This document shows positions 27,044 through 34,902 of a stretch of DNA of 45,490 nucleotides, in pieces; the first letter of the stretch is position 1; each line of letters starts with the position of its first letter. Under the pieces are notes generated by a model. It was not told the origin of the DNA, did not search any database, and saw only the letters and a program-made list of their open reading frames with translations. Position numbers and translations under genes: made by a program. Source of the stretch: Tannerella sp. (lineage in GTDB: Bacteria > Bacteroidota > Bacteroidia > Bacteroidales > Tannerellaceae); the NCBI GenBank assembly GCA_031257565.1, contig JAIROL010000226.1, forward strand, positions 1-45,490, in the 5' to 3' direction.

Positions 27044-27622
27044 ATGAAAACAGATATTATATTATCAGGCGTCGGAGGACAGGGCATTTTGTCGATTGCC
27101 GCCGTTATAGGCGAAGCGGCATTGAAAGAAGGCTTGTATATGAAACAGGCGGAAGTACACGGGATGAGCCAGCGTGGCGGCGACGTCCAGTCGAACCTGC
27201 GCATATCCGATAAACCGGTAGCGTCAGACCTTATTCCTATGGGACAGGCCGACCTGATTATTTCTCTGGAACCGATGGAAAGCCTGCGTTACCTGCCTTA
27301 TCTCAAAAAAGACGGATGGCTTGTTACAAATGCGCGTCCCTATGTCAATATCCCCAATTATCCGGATACGGATAAAGTAGTAGAAGAAATTGAAAAACTA
27401 CCGAATAAAGTAATCCTTGACGTCGAACTGATAGCCAAAGAGCTTGGTTCGCCCCGTGTGGCAAACATCGTTATGCTGGGAGCTGCAACTCCTTTCCTCG
27501 GTATAGGCTATGATAAGATTGCCGGCGGCATACGCTCGATCTTCGCCGGTAAGGGAAATGAGATCGTCGAACTGAACTTGAAGGCGCTACAGGCCGGTTT
27601 TGACGTGGCAAACAGGAAATAA
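27044..27622 (+). CDS. iorB: Indolepyruvate:ferredoxin oxidoreductase, beta subunit
   Basis: IorB is the gamma-type domain partner of IorA. The 192-residue protein begins MKTDIILSGVGGQGILSIAA, the hallmark of 2-oxoacid oxidoreductase gamma subunits, and has EVHGMSQRGGDVQSNLRIS next. The open frame extends upstream into iorA. I chose ATG 27044 because the hallmark motif then falls at residue 8, as is usual. Together with IorA and the aryl-CoA ligases it supports arylacetate production from aromatic amino acids. Confidence 0.93.
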   Translation: MKTDIILSGVGGQGILSIAAVIGEAALKEGLYMKQAEVHGMSQRGGDVQSNLRISDKPVASDLIPMGQADLIISLEPMESLRYLPYLKKDGWLVTNARPYVNIPNYPDTDKVVEEIEKLPNKVILDVELIAKELGSPRVANIVMLGAATPFLGIGYDKIAGGIRSIFAGKGNEIVELNLKALQAGFDVANRK

Positions 27623-27644
27623 TACCATATTTTGCCCATATTAT

Positions 27645-27675
27645 TTTGAATTATGATAATTAAAATTTACATTTG
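27645..27675 (+). promoter_or_regulatory. Promoter of the zinc ribbon-CD225 gene
   Basis: TTTG at 27645-27648, 19 bases, then TACATTTG at 27668-27675 is a near-ideal Bacteroidota promoter. It lies 37 bases before the ATG at 27712. Confidence 0.7.
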
Positions 27676-27711
27676 TACGTCAAATAAAAACACAAATTAA
27701 ATTATACCTTT

Positions 27712-28290
27712 ATGAATTGTCCGAAGTGTGGAGCGCAAAATATGGATGGGGTAACATTTTGCGGTAGTTGCGGGGCGCAAATAGAGTCCCATATTCCACA
27801 ATCAACAGAAACGCCTCAACAGAATGTACCTGTAACCGGTACGAGTAGCCGGCAGGCGCAACAGCCTCAGCCGTATCAGCAGCAACCGTCAAACCAGCAA
27901 ACTCAACCTCAGCCATACGGCGGAGAACAGCCGAGAAGCGATCATGCGGCTTCATGGGGAGGTCCTTCCAGCGGAGGAATGGTTCCGCCTAAAAATTACA
28001 TGGTAGAATCGATTATCGTTACGGTGGTTTCTCTTCTTTGCTGCTGCTCGCCTGTATCCGTAATACTCGGTATCATAGCGATCGTGAAAGCAAATAATGT
28101 GAATCCGGAATTTGAAAGAGGAAATTACAATGAAGCCCTCAAAAATGCAGGCTCGGCTAAGACGTTAACCATCTGGGCAGCTATTATTACAGTCGTTTTT
28201 TCTGTGATATTCCTGATTTCTTATTTGTTATTCTTTGCCGGGATAATTGCCGATTCCGGAGGTTGGGATTCATTTCTGGATAATATGTAA
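27712..28290 (+). CDS. Zinc ribbon and CD225/dispanin-like membrane protein
   Basis: The N-terminus carries a zinc ribbon (CPKCGAQ...CGSCGAQ, cysteines within residues 3-21). A Gln/Pro-rich linker (about 30-75) follows, then a CD225-like two-helix membrane region (about 93-192): SIIVTVVSLLCCCSPVSVIL, the conserved loop AIVKANNVNPEFERGNYNEA, and a second long hydrophobic helix. Such proteins are common in Bacteroidales next to GYF_2 and DUF2752 proteins. Function is unknown. CD225 proteins affect membrane curvature or fusion in animals. A terminator follows. Confidence 0.85.
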   Translation: MNCPKCGAQNMDGVTFCGSCGAQIESHIPQSTETPQQNVPVTGTSSRQAQQPQPYQQQPSNQQTQPQPYGGEQPRSDHAASWGGPSSGGMVPPKNYMVESIIVTVVSLLCCCSPVSVILGIIAIVKANNVNPEFERGNYNEALKNAGSAKTLTIWAAIITVVFSVIFLISYLLFFAGIIADSGGWDSFLDNM

Positions 28291-28311
28291 AAACAATGCG
28301 TAAAATAAAAT

Positions 28312-28356
28312 ACCGTCATGTAACGCCGATAATTACGGGTTATGTGGCGGTTTTTT
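28312..28356 (+). terminator. Terminator after the CD225-like gene
   Basis: Positions 28313-28324 pair with 28339-28350 (12 pairs, of which three are G-T), followed by six T. It lies about 22 bases after the stop codon at 28290. Its 3' half overlaps the end of the transposase remnant. Confidence 0.7.
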
Positions 28357-28502
28357 ATATATAGATGTAACCAGTTTTGCCTCCAATACATAATGAAAAT
28401 AAGTTGTTTTGCCTTTTTTCGACGTCTTTTTCAGGCAATGCTCGCAATGAGGACAGTCGAAACTGACAGCGCCTGTGCGCCGTCAACCGCTATCAAATAG
28501 TA
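28333..28502 (-). pseudogene. Transposase remnant, frameshifted
   Basis: Read on the minus strand from 28502, the sequence gives YYLIAVDGAQALS, then after a frame change near 28462 gives VSFDCPHCEHCLKK, followed by GKTTYFHYVLEAKLVTS and a stop at 28333-28335. This matches the middle of a DDE transposase family in which an I-A-x-D-G-T/A catalytic stretch is followed by a C-x-x-C block and YYHQ-LEAKLV. No terminal inverted repeats or other parts of the element are visible. The rest of the gap (28503-28707) shows no gene. Confidence 0.5.
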
Positions 28503-28707
28503 TGGGGGGCGTCAGAAAGATATTGATTGCATCCAAAGAAGAATGGAGATGGCTCAAGAGCCTGATCCGGATGGGATAACAAGTACCTGATTAACCTTAT
28601 CAAAATTTAGATGCGTCGGGCCTGATATATTACGAAAAAATATTTGTTATATAATTATTAATCCTTATCTTTAACGCGATTTTTAGTGTATTAACTTATT
28701 GTAAGAT

Positions 28708-29244
28708 ATGGAAAATAAAGAGTATTTTTATTTGAGTGGAGAAACGAAGATTGGTCCGTTTTCATTGGAAACTCTTAAAAGTTCGCCGATTATGCGAAAC
28801 TCACTGATTTGGCACAGTGGATTGTCGAATTGGGCGGAAGCTTGGACATTGCCGGAACTGGCGGAGTTATTTGCAACACAATCGCCGCCCCCGCCCCCTG
28901 CATCGCCTTCAGGGGCTGCCGGTACGGAAAACATTCCGTCGCCACCACCGTGGCAGGCAAATCCCACTGTGATTGTTAATTCCCCTCCGGCGGCAAAGGA
29001 CACAAACGGAGTAGGTACGGCAGGTTTTGTACTGTCGCTTGTCGGACTGTTTCTGGGCTGGATACCGGTTTTAGGCTGGCTTTCGTGGCTTACAGGCCTC
29101 ATTTTATCGTTTGTAGGGATTTTTAAAGAACCGAAAGGATTGGCCATAGCCGGTTTGATAATCTCGTGCATCGGTCTTATTGTCATTATCCTGTTAGCTG
29201 TCTTTGTGGGAGGACTTATAGGCGCCATAGGTATGGGATTATGA
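28708..29244 (+). CDS. GYF_2 domain and DUF4190-like membrane protein
   Basis: Residues 1-55 form a GYF_2 domain (EYFYLSGETKIGPFSLETLK, then LIWHSGLSNWAEAWTLPEL), which binds proline-rich peptides. A Pro-rich linker (about 58-90, SPPPPPASPSG) could be its own or a partner's ligand. The rest has two hydrophobic segments separated by a GIFKEPKGLAIAGLIIS loop, typical of DUF4190. It is built on the same plan as the CD225-like gene upstream, so the two probably share a role, which is not known. Confidence 0.85.
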   Translation: MENKEYFYLSGETKIGPFSLETLKSSPIMRNSLIWHSGLSNWAEAWTLPELAELFATQSPPPPPASPSGAAGTENIPSPPPWQANPTVIVNSPPAAKDTNGVGTAGFVLSLVGLFLGWIPVLGWLSWLTGLILSFVGIFKEPKGLAIAGLIISCIGLIVIILLAVFVGGLIGAIGMGL

Positions 29245-29331
29245 GCCTGTAACTTCAGCGCTGACAGAATGTGAGCCACAAGGCCATGACTGCTGCATTA
29301 GGCAGAACGGGCGAAACTCGCGGGTGATAGC

Positions 29332-29730
29332 ATGATTGCGGACAGAAAAAAACGAACAGGAATCGGAGTCGTCATGATGGCGATCTTAGCGGCCGGAATA
29401 TATTTGTATTCACAATATAATCCGGAGAATTACCTGTTCTTTCCCAAATGTCCTGTTTACGCGCTGACAGGATATAAATGTCCCGGTTGCGGCTCGCAGA
29501 GGGCTTTTTATAATCTTTTTCATGGGAATTTTGATACGGCATTCATGTATAATCCGCTGATGATACTGCTGATCCCCTATCTTTTATTCGGAATCTACCT
29601 GGAATATATGACAGACAGAAACAGTTTCCGCATCGTATACCTTCGCAATCTGTTCTTCGGCAAATGGGCCGTTCTTATACTTGCTGCGATCATCCTGCTT
29701 TACACAATCTTCCGTAATATATTATTCTGA
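29332..29730 (+). CDS. DUF2752 membrane protein
   Basis: The 132-residue protein has three hydrophobic segments and the DUF2752 signature CPVYALTGYKCPGCGSQRAF followed by NLFHGNFDTAFMYNP (about residues 42-77). Function is unknown. DUF2752 genes are often found beside CD225- and GYF_2-type genes in Bacteroidota, as here. The two-Cys CPGC motif suggests a redox or metal site. Its stop faces the convergent XRE gene 5 bases away. Confidence 0.88.
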   Translation: MIADRKKRTGIGVVMMAILAAGIYLYSQYNPENYLFFPKCPVYALTGYKCPGCGSQRAFYNLFHGNFDTAFMYNPLMILLIPYLLFGIYLEYMTDRNSFRIVYLRNLFFGKWAVLILAAIILLYTIFRNILF

Positions 29731-29735
29731 TTGTA

Positions 29736-30389
29736 TCACTTAGCGTCGCGTTTTTCCGGGATAAATGTTTCGTAAGTATTATCGGAATAGAATATTAATA
29801 GTTTATCGATTGTCCGGGTTGGTCTTTCTTTGTATACAATAACTTCTTTTTCAATTATTTTGACGCTATTATCCGTTTGATTAACGTCCGCTCCTTTGCG
29901 ATCTTCAGCCGGAACGCGTCTCTCTGCCGGAAAATAATCTTCAACCGGAGAAGTCTCCGGTCGAGATTTTGCAACATGACCGGTTACGCCGTTATGATTC
30001 GATTGCGGACCGGAGGAAACCGGTTGTTGGTCAAATAACCCCAGTTCTTTATTTGCCGGTAAAACAGGGTTTGTTTTTCGGGTATTTTCGTTTCCGGATT
30101 GTTCTTTCGTACCGGAAATTTCTTTCATACCGGAATTTATGCCGGACGCCGGATGATGATCCGGTATGATTTTTTTCATCTGCCCTTTACCGGTAAGCAG
30201 CCAGCCGGGATCAATATCGTCAAAACGTTCAATAATTCTTGTTATCACATCGGCGCTGGGATTATTCCGTCCAAGCATAATATGGGACATGGCAGCCCGT
30301 TGAATACCGATCGCTTCGGAAAACTGGGTAGCGTTCATGTTTTTATCCTGCATAATATTAATAATACGCAGTGTACGATCATTCTTCAT
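29736..30389 (-). CDS. XRE-type transcriptional regulator
   Basis: The 217-residue protein has an N-terminal helix-turn-helix (MNATQFSEAIGIQRAAMSHI, then LGRNNPSADVITRIIERF), like the lambda-repressor fold. A Ser/Asn/Gln-rich linker follows, with a short conserved end (KVIIEKEVIVYKERPTRTID-like region, then KLLIFYSDNTYETFIPE). There is no LexA-type peptidase domain. The frame is open to 30440, but ATG 30389 gives the natural start (MKNDRTLRIINIMQDKNMNA). The upstream palindromes suggest it represses itself and perhaps others. Confidence 0.82.
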   Translation of the reverse strand: MKNDRTLRIINIMQDKNMNATQFSEAIGIQRAAMSHIMLGRNNPSADVITRIIERFDDIDPGWLLTGKGQMKKIIPDHHPASGINSGMKEISGTKEQSGNENTRKTNPVLPANKELGLFDQQPVSSGPQSNHNGVTGHVAKSRPETSPVEDYFPAERRVPAEDRKGADVNQTDNSVKIIEKEVIVYKERPTRTIDKLLIFYSDNTYETFIPEKRDAK

Positions 30390-30464
30390 AAATGAATTTT
30401 TTTTGATATGGATGATATTAAATACATGCCAAAATGACAATTAGATACTAATTATTAAATGATA

Positions 30465-30514
30465 CAAATATAAACATAATAATTTACATATGCAAATTTT
30501 ATTTGTATACAAAT
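30465..30514 (-). promoter_or_regulatory. XRE promoter with overlapping palindromic operators
   Basis: On the minus strand TTTG (30496-30493), 20 bases, then TATATTTG (30472-30465) form a consensus promoter. ATTTGTATACAAAT (30501-30514) is a perfect 14-bp palindrome just upstream of the -33 box. An imperfect copy ATTTACATATGCAAAT (30482-30497) overlaps the -33 box. This placement fits negative autoregulation. Confidence 0.6.
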
Positions 30515-30544
30515 GGAAATTACAAGTGTATCCCCCACCCGATT

Positions 30545-30572
30545 CATTTGTATATAGATGTATATACAAATG
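30545..30572. repeat. 12-bp perfect inverted repeat, operator-like
   Basis: CATTTGTATATA (30545-30556) and TATATACAAATG (30561-30572) are perfect reverse complements separated by GATG. The half-site CATTTGTA is the same as in the palindrome at 30501-30514. Confidence 0.85.
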
Positions 30573-31300
30573 TATAAAAAGCATGCGTCCGGTATTAAAT
30601 CAATACTTTATAATTTGAACTTAATTTATTGATTATTTGGATATATAACAATGCTAAATAATCATTTAAAAAGCTTTTCCAGGCCTTTTTTTACAAATTT
30701 ATATCAATCTATCAGTAATACTCATTCCATCACTTTAATTAAATTTTATAACAAACTTATTTACTGTCGAATAAATTCATGATACGCCGTTTATACAAGA
30801 GGGCGTAAAGAGGCGTGTTTACAATTGTTTACAGGAGATATTATTGTAATAAACGGATAATAACGAGTCTTTATTTTGTTGCAAAATTCAAAAAAATACA
30901 GCATCGTATCAAGTATACGATTGTATACAGGTTGATTTGTATACAATTGTTCTCCGTTACAAATGTTAGCGCTATACATTTGTAATAAGGGATGTCATTT
31001 TGTCACAAGAGGGGAAAAAATATAAAAACGTATCGCTTACGCAAAAAATCCGCTTGAAAGCCGGAACGACCTGAATACTTATGATGATGGCGGCGGTTTC
31101 GTTTCAATACTAAAATGAATGCACGATTCTTATTCATTACAAATGTATAACGATATACTGCACGCGGCATGGTTTTGTGATATGTCGGCAGAAAGCAGGA
31201 AAGCAGGAAACTGTCGGAAGATGGCGTTACAAACCGCCCTGTGGTTCTTATTTGCGTTCTGCTTTCTGCTTTTTATCTCGCAAGTTTATCCCGAGCAAAG

Positions 31301-31324
31301 TATAACATGCGCTATAACATGCGC
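31301..31324. repeat. 12-bp tandem repeat at the holA 3' end
   Basis: TATAACATGCGC occurs twice in a row at 31301-31312 and 31313-31324. It touches the stop codon of holA on the minus strand. The repeat extends into GCTAATGCATG, which encodes the last residues of HolA. Confidence 0.85.
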
Positions 31325-32349
31325 TAATGCATGATTTTGTAGAGCATTTCTTTATAGATATCGCCGGCCGTTAGTGATGACGTTGTCTCAAATCCTTTTG
31401 ATTTGGCGTCGGCGATACGAATCTCGCGGATGGCGTCAAAAACTTTCATGGCCGTATAATGGCGAAGGCCCAGTAAATAATCTGTAGCCTGGAACGGCCA
31501 TTGCAAATGAAGCGTTTGCATAATCCCTTTTTCGGATCTGTCTTTAGAATAAAAACAGATCATCAGATTTGCAAAAAAATTGAATACAACCGGCAATATC
31601 GGTTGATTGGAATTTATTTTCGGGTTTTTATCAAAATAATCGGCGATACGATTCGCGCGCAGTATATCTTTTGAAGCGATAGCGTTTACAAATTGATAAC
31701 TGTTAAATTCTTTACTGACGCCGATATTCGTTTCTATAATTTCAGGGGTGATCCGTTTGGACGGGCTGTTCCCGAATATAATCGACAGTTTATCCGCCTC
31801 TTTTTCCAGTCGGCTCAGGTCGTTGCCGATATAATCGGCCAGCATCTGCGCGCCTTTGCCGTCAATATCCATCGCCCTTTGTTTCATGAATGACAGGATA
31901 AAGCCCGGCATTTTGTTATCGTATATTTTTTTCGATTCGAAAACAATGCCGACCTTTTTGGCCTCTGCGAGAAGATTCTTGCGACCGTCGAGCTTTTTGT
32001 ATTTATGGCAGATCACGAATACGGTCGAAGCGAATGGCGTTTTCACATAGTGGCTCAATATTTCGATTTTGTTGAGATGCTGCGCTTCTTTCACAATAAC
32101 AAGCTGACGCTCGGCCATCATCGGAAAGCGCCGTGCGGCGTTGACAATGTTCAGCGCATCAGAGTCGTTGCCGTAGAAGATCATCTGGTTAAAATCCCGC
32201 TCCGCGTCATTCAGTACATTCCTTACCAGCAGCTCTTCTATTTTGTCGATAAAATAGGGCTCCTCGCCCATTAAAACGTATACCGGAGCGAAATTCTTAG
32301 CGGCGATATCGCGGCATATTTCTTCAAATGTATATTCTTTCTTGGCCAT
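31324..32349 (-). CDS. holA: DNA polymerase III delta subunit
   Basis: HolA opens the sliding clamp as part of the clamp loader. The 341-residue protein has the family start (FEEICRDIAAKNFAPVYVLMGEEPYFIDKIEELL), the DNA_pol3_delta N-domain features (DFNQMIFYGNDSDALNIVNAARRFPM) and a helical C-terminal collar (LRHYTAMKVFDAIREIRIADAKSKG). It is transcribed away from the HsdR-N gene at 32486, and the shared 136-base gap holds TATATTTG (32411-32418) and TACTTTTG (32431-32438) boxes. Confidence 0.93.
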   Translation of the reverse strand: MAKKEYTFEEICRDIAAKNFAPVYVLMGEEPYFIDKIEELLVRNVLNDAERDFNQMIFYGNDSDALNIVNAARRFPMMAERQLVIVKEAQHLNKIEILSHYVKTPFASTVFVICHKYKKLDGRKNLLAEAKKVGIVFESKKIYDNKMPGFILSFMKQRAMDIDGKGAQMLADYIGNDLSRLEKEADKLSIIFGNSPSKRITPEIIETNIGVSKEFNSYQFVNAIASKDILRANRIADYFDKNPKINSNQPILPVVFNFFANLMICFYSKDRSEKGIMQTLHLQWPFQATDYLLGLRHYTAMKVFDAIREIRIADAKSKGFETTSSLTAGDIYKEMLYKIMH

Positions 32350-32485
32350 ATTACCAGCTGAATTTGATATGTTGAATCGTTTTCTTTTTTTTAATCATCC
32401 GATTCGTTTTTATATTTGCATTTATTGTTTTACTTTTGCGTTCAGCGTTTCAATAAAATGTAGCGCAAATATACAAAATTAATTT

Positions 32486-32938
32486 ATGCAATTATTAAAT
32501 CTTCCTCCGTATAATGCCCGACTGGCGGAAAAAAGCGGAAAGACATATATCTATGACCCGCTACGACGCAAAGAAGTCGTGCTGACTCCCGAAGAATGGG
32601 TCAGGCAGCGCTTTGTCAATTTCCTGATCACAGCCCGGTCTTATCCGCCGGAACGTATCGCCAATGAAGTATGCATCAACGTAAATTCCACTTCCAAACG
32701 GTGCGATACCGTCGTTTACGACGATTATCTGAAACCTTTGGCGATCATTGAATATAAAGCTCCCGGAATCATGATTACCGGAGAGGTTTTCGACCAGATA
32801 GCGCGCTATAATTCCGCACTGAAAGTCCCCTACCTCATTGTCAGCAATGGACTTAGGCATTATTGTTGCAACATGGATTACCGGACCATGAAGTGCGGTT
32901 TTATGGAAGAAATTCCGGCGTATCCTGATATAAAATAA
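32486..32938 (+). CDS. Solo HsdR N-terminal domain protein
   Basis: This 150-residue protein resembles the N-terminal nuclease domain of type I restriction R subunits. The PD-(D/E)xK-like core RCDTVVYDD...LAIIEYKAP is at about 72-91, and TGEVFDQIARYNSALKVPYLIVSNG follows. No helicase domain follows and no HsdM or HsdS genes are near. Stand-alone copies beside holA are common in Bacteroidota chromosomes, so it is probably a housekeeping gene of unknown role, not a broken restriction system. A TACTTTTG box lies upstream. Confidence 0.85.
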   Translation: MQLLNLPPYNARLAEKSGKTYIYDPLRRKEVVLTPEEWVRQRFVNFLITARSYPPERIANEVCINVNSTSKRCDTVVYDDYLKPLAIIEYKAPGIMITGEVFDQIARYNSALKVPYLIVSNGLRHYCCNMDYRTMKCGFMEEIPAYPDIK

Positions 32939-32949
32939 AATAAATATAC

Positions 32950-32957
32950 TATATTTG
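32950..32957 (+). promoter_or_regulatory. -7 box of the paaK copy 2 transcript
   Basis: TATATTTG at 32950-32957 lies 38 bases before the ATG at 32995. I see no good TTTG at the matching -33 position. Confidence 0.5.
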
Positions 32958-32994
32958 CAAAAGGTTTATACATTAATAATAATAATAGCAAAAG

Positions 32995-34296
32995 ATGATT
33001 TGGAATGAAACAATGGAATGTATGTCGCGTGACGAGATGCGTAAAATACAGTCTATAAGGCTAAAGAGAATTGTTGAGCGTGTATATCATAACACGCCGT
33101 TCTATCGTAAGAAAATGCAGGAAGCGGATATTACTCCCGATGATATACAGTCTATTGACGATATCGCGAAGTTGCCGTTTACCGTAAAGCAGGACCTGAG
33201 GGATAACTATCCTTTCGGATTAATGGCATCGCCGATGTCGGAGATTGTCCGCCTCCACGCTTCTTCGGGCACTACCGGTAAACCGATTGTGGTAGGATAT
33301 ACGCGTGGAGACCTGTCTATGTGGAGTGAAGCGGTGGCGCGTTGTCTGACCGCATACGGATTGTCAAAAAACGATATCGTCCAGGTGTCATACGGATACG
33401 GGTTGTTTACCGGCGGACTGGGCGCACATTCCGGTACGGAGCATATCGGAGGTACGGTTATTCCGATGAGTAGCGGAAATACGCAGAAACAAATACAGCT
33501 TATGCACGATTTCGGGGCGGACGCCCTGGCCTGTACCCCGTCGTATGCTCTTCACCTGGCGGAAACCATACGCGAAAGCGGCATTCCGATCGAAGAATTC
33601 AAACTGCGCGCAGGAGTGTTCGGCGCAGAGCCATGGACCGACAATATGCGCAAGGAGCTGGAAGATAAACTGAGAATAAAAGCATACGACATTTACGGAC
33701 TTACAGAGATTTGCGGTCCGGGAGTCGGCGGAGAATGCGAATGCCAGGACGGAACGCATTTGTGGGAAGATCACTTTTTCCCGGAGATTGTAGATCCGGA
33801 CACGCTGGAACCACTGGAGCCGGGACAGCACGGAGAACTTGTCTTCACGACGCTCACCAAAGAAGGGATGCCGATGATCCGTTATCGTACGCGCGACCTC
33901 ACATCGCTTCATTACGAAAAATGCCCCTGCGGACGTACGGCGGTACGTATGAGCCGTATACTCGGACGGAGCGACGATATGCTGATCATACGCGGCGTGA
34001 ACGTATTCCCGTCTCAGGTCGAGTCGGTTATACTCGAACTTCCGGAATTCGAACCTTATTACATGATTATCGTTGATCGCGTGGATAATATAGATACATT
34101 CCGGATTCAGGTAGAGCTTCGTCAGGAATATTATTCGGACGAGATGAACAAAATGCTTGCCCTGAAAAAGAAGATTGCATCGCGTCTGCATAGCGTTATC
34201 GGCCTGCAACCGGATATTAAAATTGTAGAACCGCGAAGCATCGAACGCAGTCAAGGAAAAGCCAAACACGTCATCGACAACCGTAGACTGGTTTGA
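32995..34296 (+). CDS. paaK: Phenylacetate-CoA ligase family protein, copy 2
   Basis: The 433-residue protein has the same family features as the gene at 20879: SSGTTGKPIVVGYTRGDLSM (about 91-110), YGLTEICGPGVGGECECQ, RYRTRDLTSLHYEKCPCGRT and GRSDDMLIIRGVNVFPSQVE. The sequence differs from copy 1 throughout, so it is an old duplication or separate acquisition, not a recent copy. It may prefer a different aryl acid. An ACT-domain gene follows, with its ATG 60 bases after the stop. Confidence 0.93.
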   Translation: MIWNETMECMSRDEMRKIQSIRLKRIVERVYHNTPFYRKKMQEADITPDDIQSIDDIAKLPFTVKQDLRDNYPFGLMASPMSEIVRLHASSGTTGKPIVVGYTRGDLSMWSEAVARCLTAYGLSKNDIVQVSYGYGLFTGGLGAHSGTEHIGGTVIPMSSGNTQKQIQLMHDFGADALACTPSYALHLAETIRESGIPIEEFKLRAGVFGAEPWTDNMRKELEDKLRIKAYDIYGLTEICGPGVGGECECQDGTHLWEDHFFPEIVDPDTLEPLEPGQHGELVFTTLTKEGMPMIRYRTRDLTSLHYEKCPCGRTAVRMSRILGRSDDMLIIRGVNVFPSQVESVILELPEFEPYYMIIVDRVDNIDTFRIQVELRQEYYSDEMNKMLALKKKIASRLHSVIGLQPDIKIVEPRSIERSQGKAKHVIDNRRLV

Positions 34297-34355
34297 TGCG
34301 CGAGCGCGCCGAAGATTACCGGAAAAAGAACGAAACCTTTAAAATAAATTTAGTT

Positions 34356-34781
34356 ATGTTAACAAAACAATTATCAATTTTCCTCGAAAACAAGAAGGGA
34401 CGTTTCACCGAGGTAGCCAAGTTTCTGGGTGAAAATGGTATCAATATGACGGCATTTACCGTTTCGGAAAATTCCGATTTCGGAATATTGCGACTGATCG
34501 TATCGGATACGGAAAAAGCAATCGACGTATTGCGCAATCATAAATATGCCGTCACCGAAGCCGACGTGATCTGCCTGCATTGTCCGAATAAGCCCGGAGC
34601 GCTCGGACGCGTAATGGATTTTATCACCCATGCTGGTATATTTATAGAGTATATGTATGCTTTTTCGGAAGGAGAATCGGCCCATGTGATCATTCGTCCG
34701 GATAATCCGGAACTGTGCGTGGAGGTCCTAAAAGCCAATCAATTAGAACTTTTGGCGGCAAGCGACCTGTATAAGTTATAA
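34356..34781 (+). CDS. Tandem ACT-domain protein, copy 2
   Basis: Two ACT domains in 141 residues: MLTKQLSIFLENKKGRFTEV, then CPNKPGALGRVMDFITHAGI. The frame stays open upstream through a TTG and ATG region to 34293, but ATG 34356 aligns with the start of copy 1 and gives the identical length. The fixed order ligase-ACT in both loci is the main hint of function. Its ligand is probably an aromatic amino acid, by inference. Confidence 0.88.
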   Translation: MLTKQLSIFLENKKGRFTEVAKFLGENGINMTAFTVSENSDFGILRLIVSDTEKAIDVLRNHKYAVTEADVICLHCPNKPGALGRVMDFITHAGIFIEYMYAFSEGESAHVIIRPDNPELCVEVLKANQLELLAASDLYKL

Positions 34782-34797
34782 TTATTAACGTTTTTAA

Positions 34798-34830
34798 TTG
34801 CAGATAGTTCGGATAGAAATATTATCTTTG
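34798..34830 (+). promoter_or_regulatory. bamD promoter
   Basis: TATCTTTG at 34823-34830 is a consensus -7 box. TTG at 34798-34800 is 22 bases upstream, slightly long. The leader contains CCTTAGCGTTAAAAAAT (34873-34889), which resembles inverted copies at 44208-44243 and 44333-44365. Confidence 0.6.
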
Positions 34831-34902
34831 CACGCAAAAACAGGTTTAACGTGAAATGAGAATTTCATGTTTCCTTAGCGTTAAAAAATAAATACTGTAC
34901 AC

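Larger units (their letters stand above)
30441..31323. other. Gene-free AT-rich region with repeated TACAAATG motifs
   Basis: I find no supported gene here. TACAAATG or its complement CATTTGTA occurs at 30508, 30545, 30565, 30958, 30977 and 31138. TTGTATACAA is at 30937-30946 and related GTATAC-centred copies are at 30913 and 30923. TTTACAATTGTTTACA is near 30818. Arms TTACAAATGT (30957-30966) and ACATTTGTAA (30976-30985) form an inverted repeat with a 9-base spacer. A tandem repeat TATAACATGCGC x2 ends the region (31301-31324). Frames of 62 and 71 codons exist but look accidental. Confidence 0.75.

Noticed and set aside
30791-30979. 62-codon minus-strand frame in the palindrome region
   Set aside because: It covers operator-like repeats, has unusual composition, and matches no family I know.
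31119-31334. 71-codon plus-strand frame with a hydrophobic middle
   Set aside because: It overlaps the end of holA and the 12-bp tandem repeat, has no clear promoter or family, and its N-terminal part resembles random coding of repeat DNA.
20879-34296. The two PaaK-ACT loci as an assembly duplication
   Set aside because: The protein and DNA sequences of the two copies differ throughout, and their neighbours differ, so these are distinct genes.
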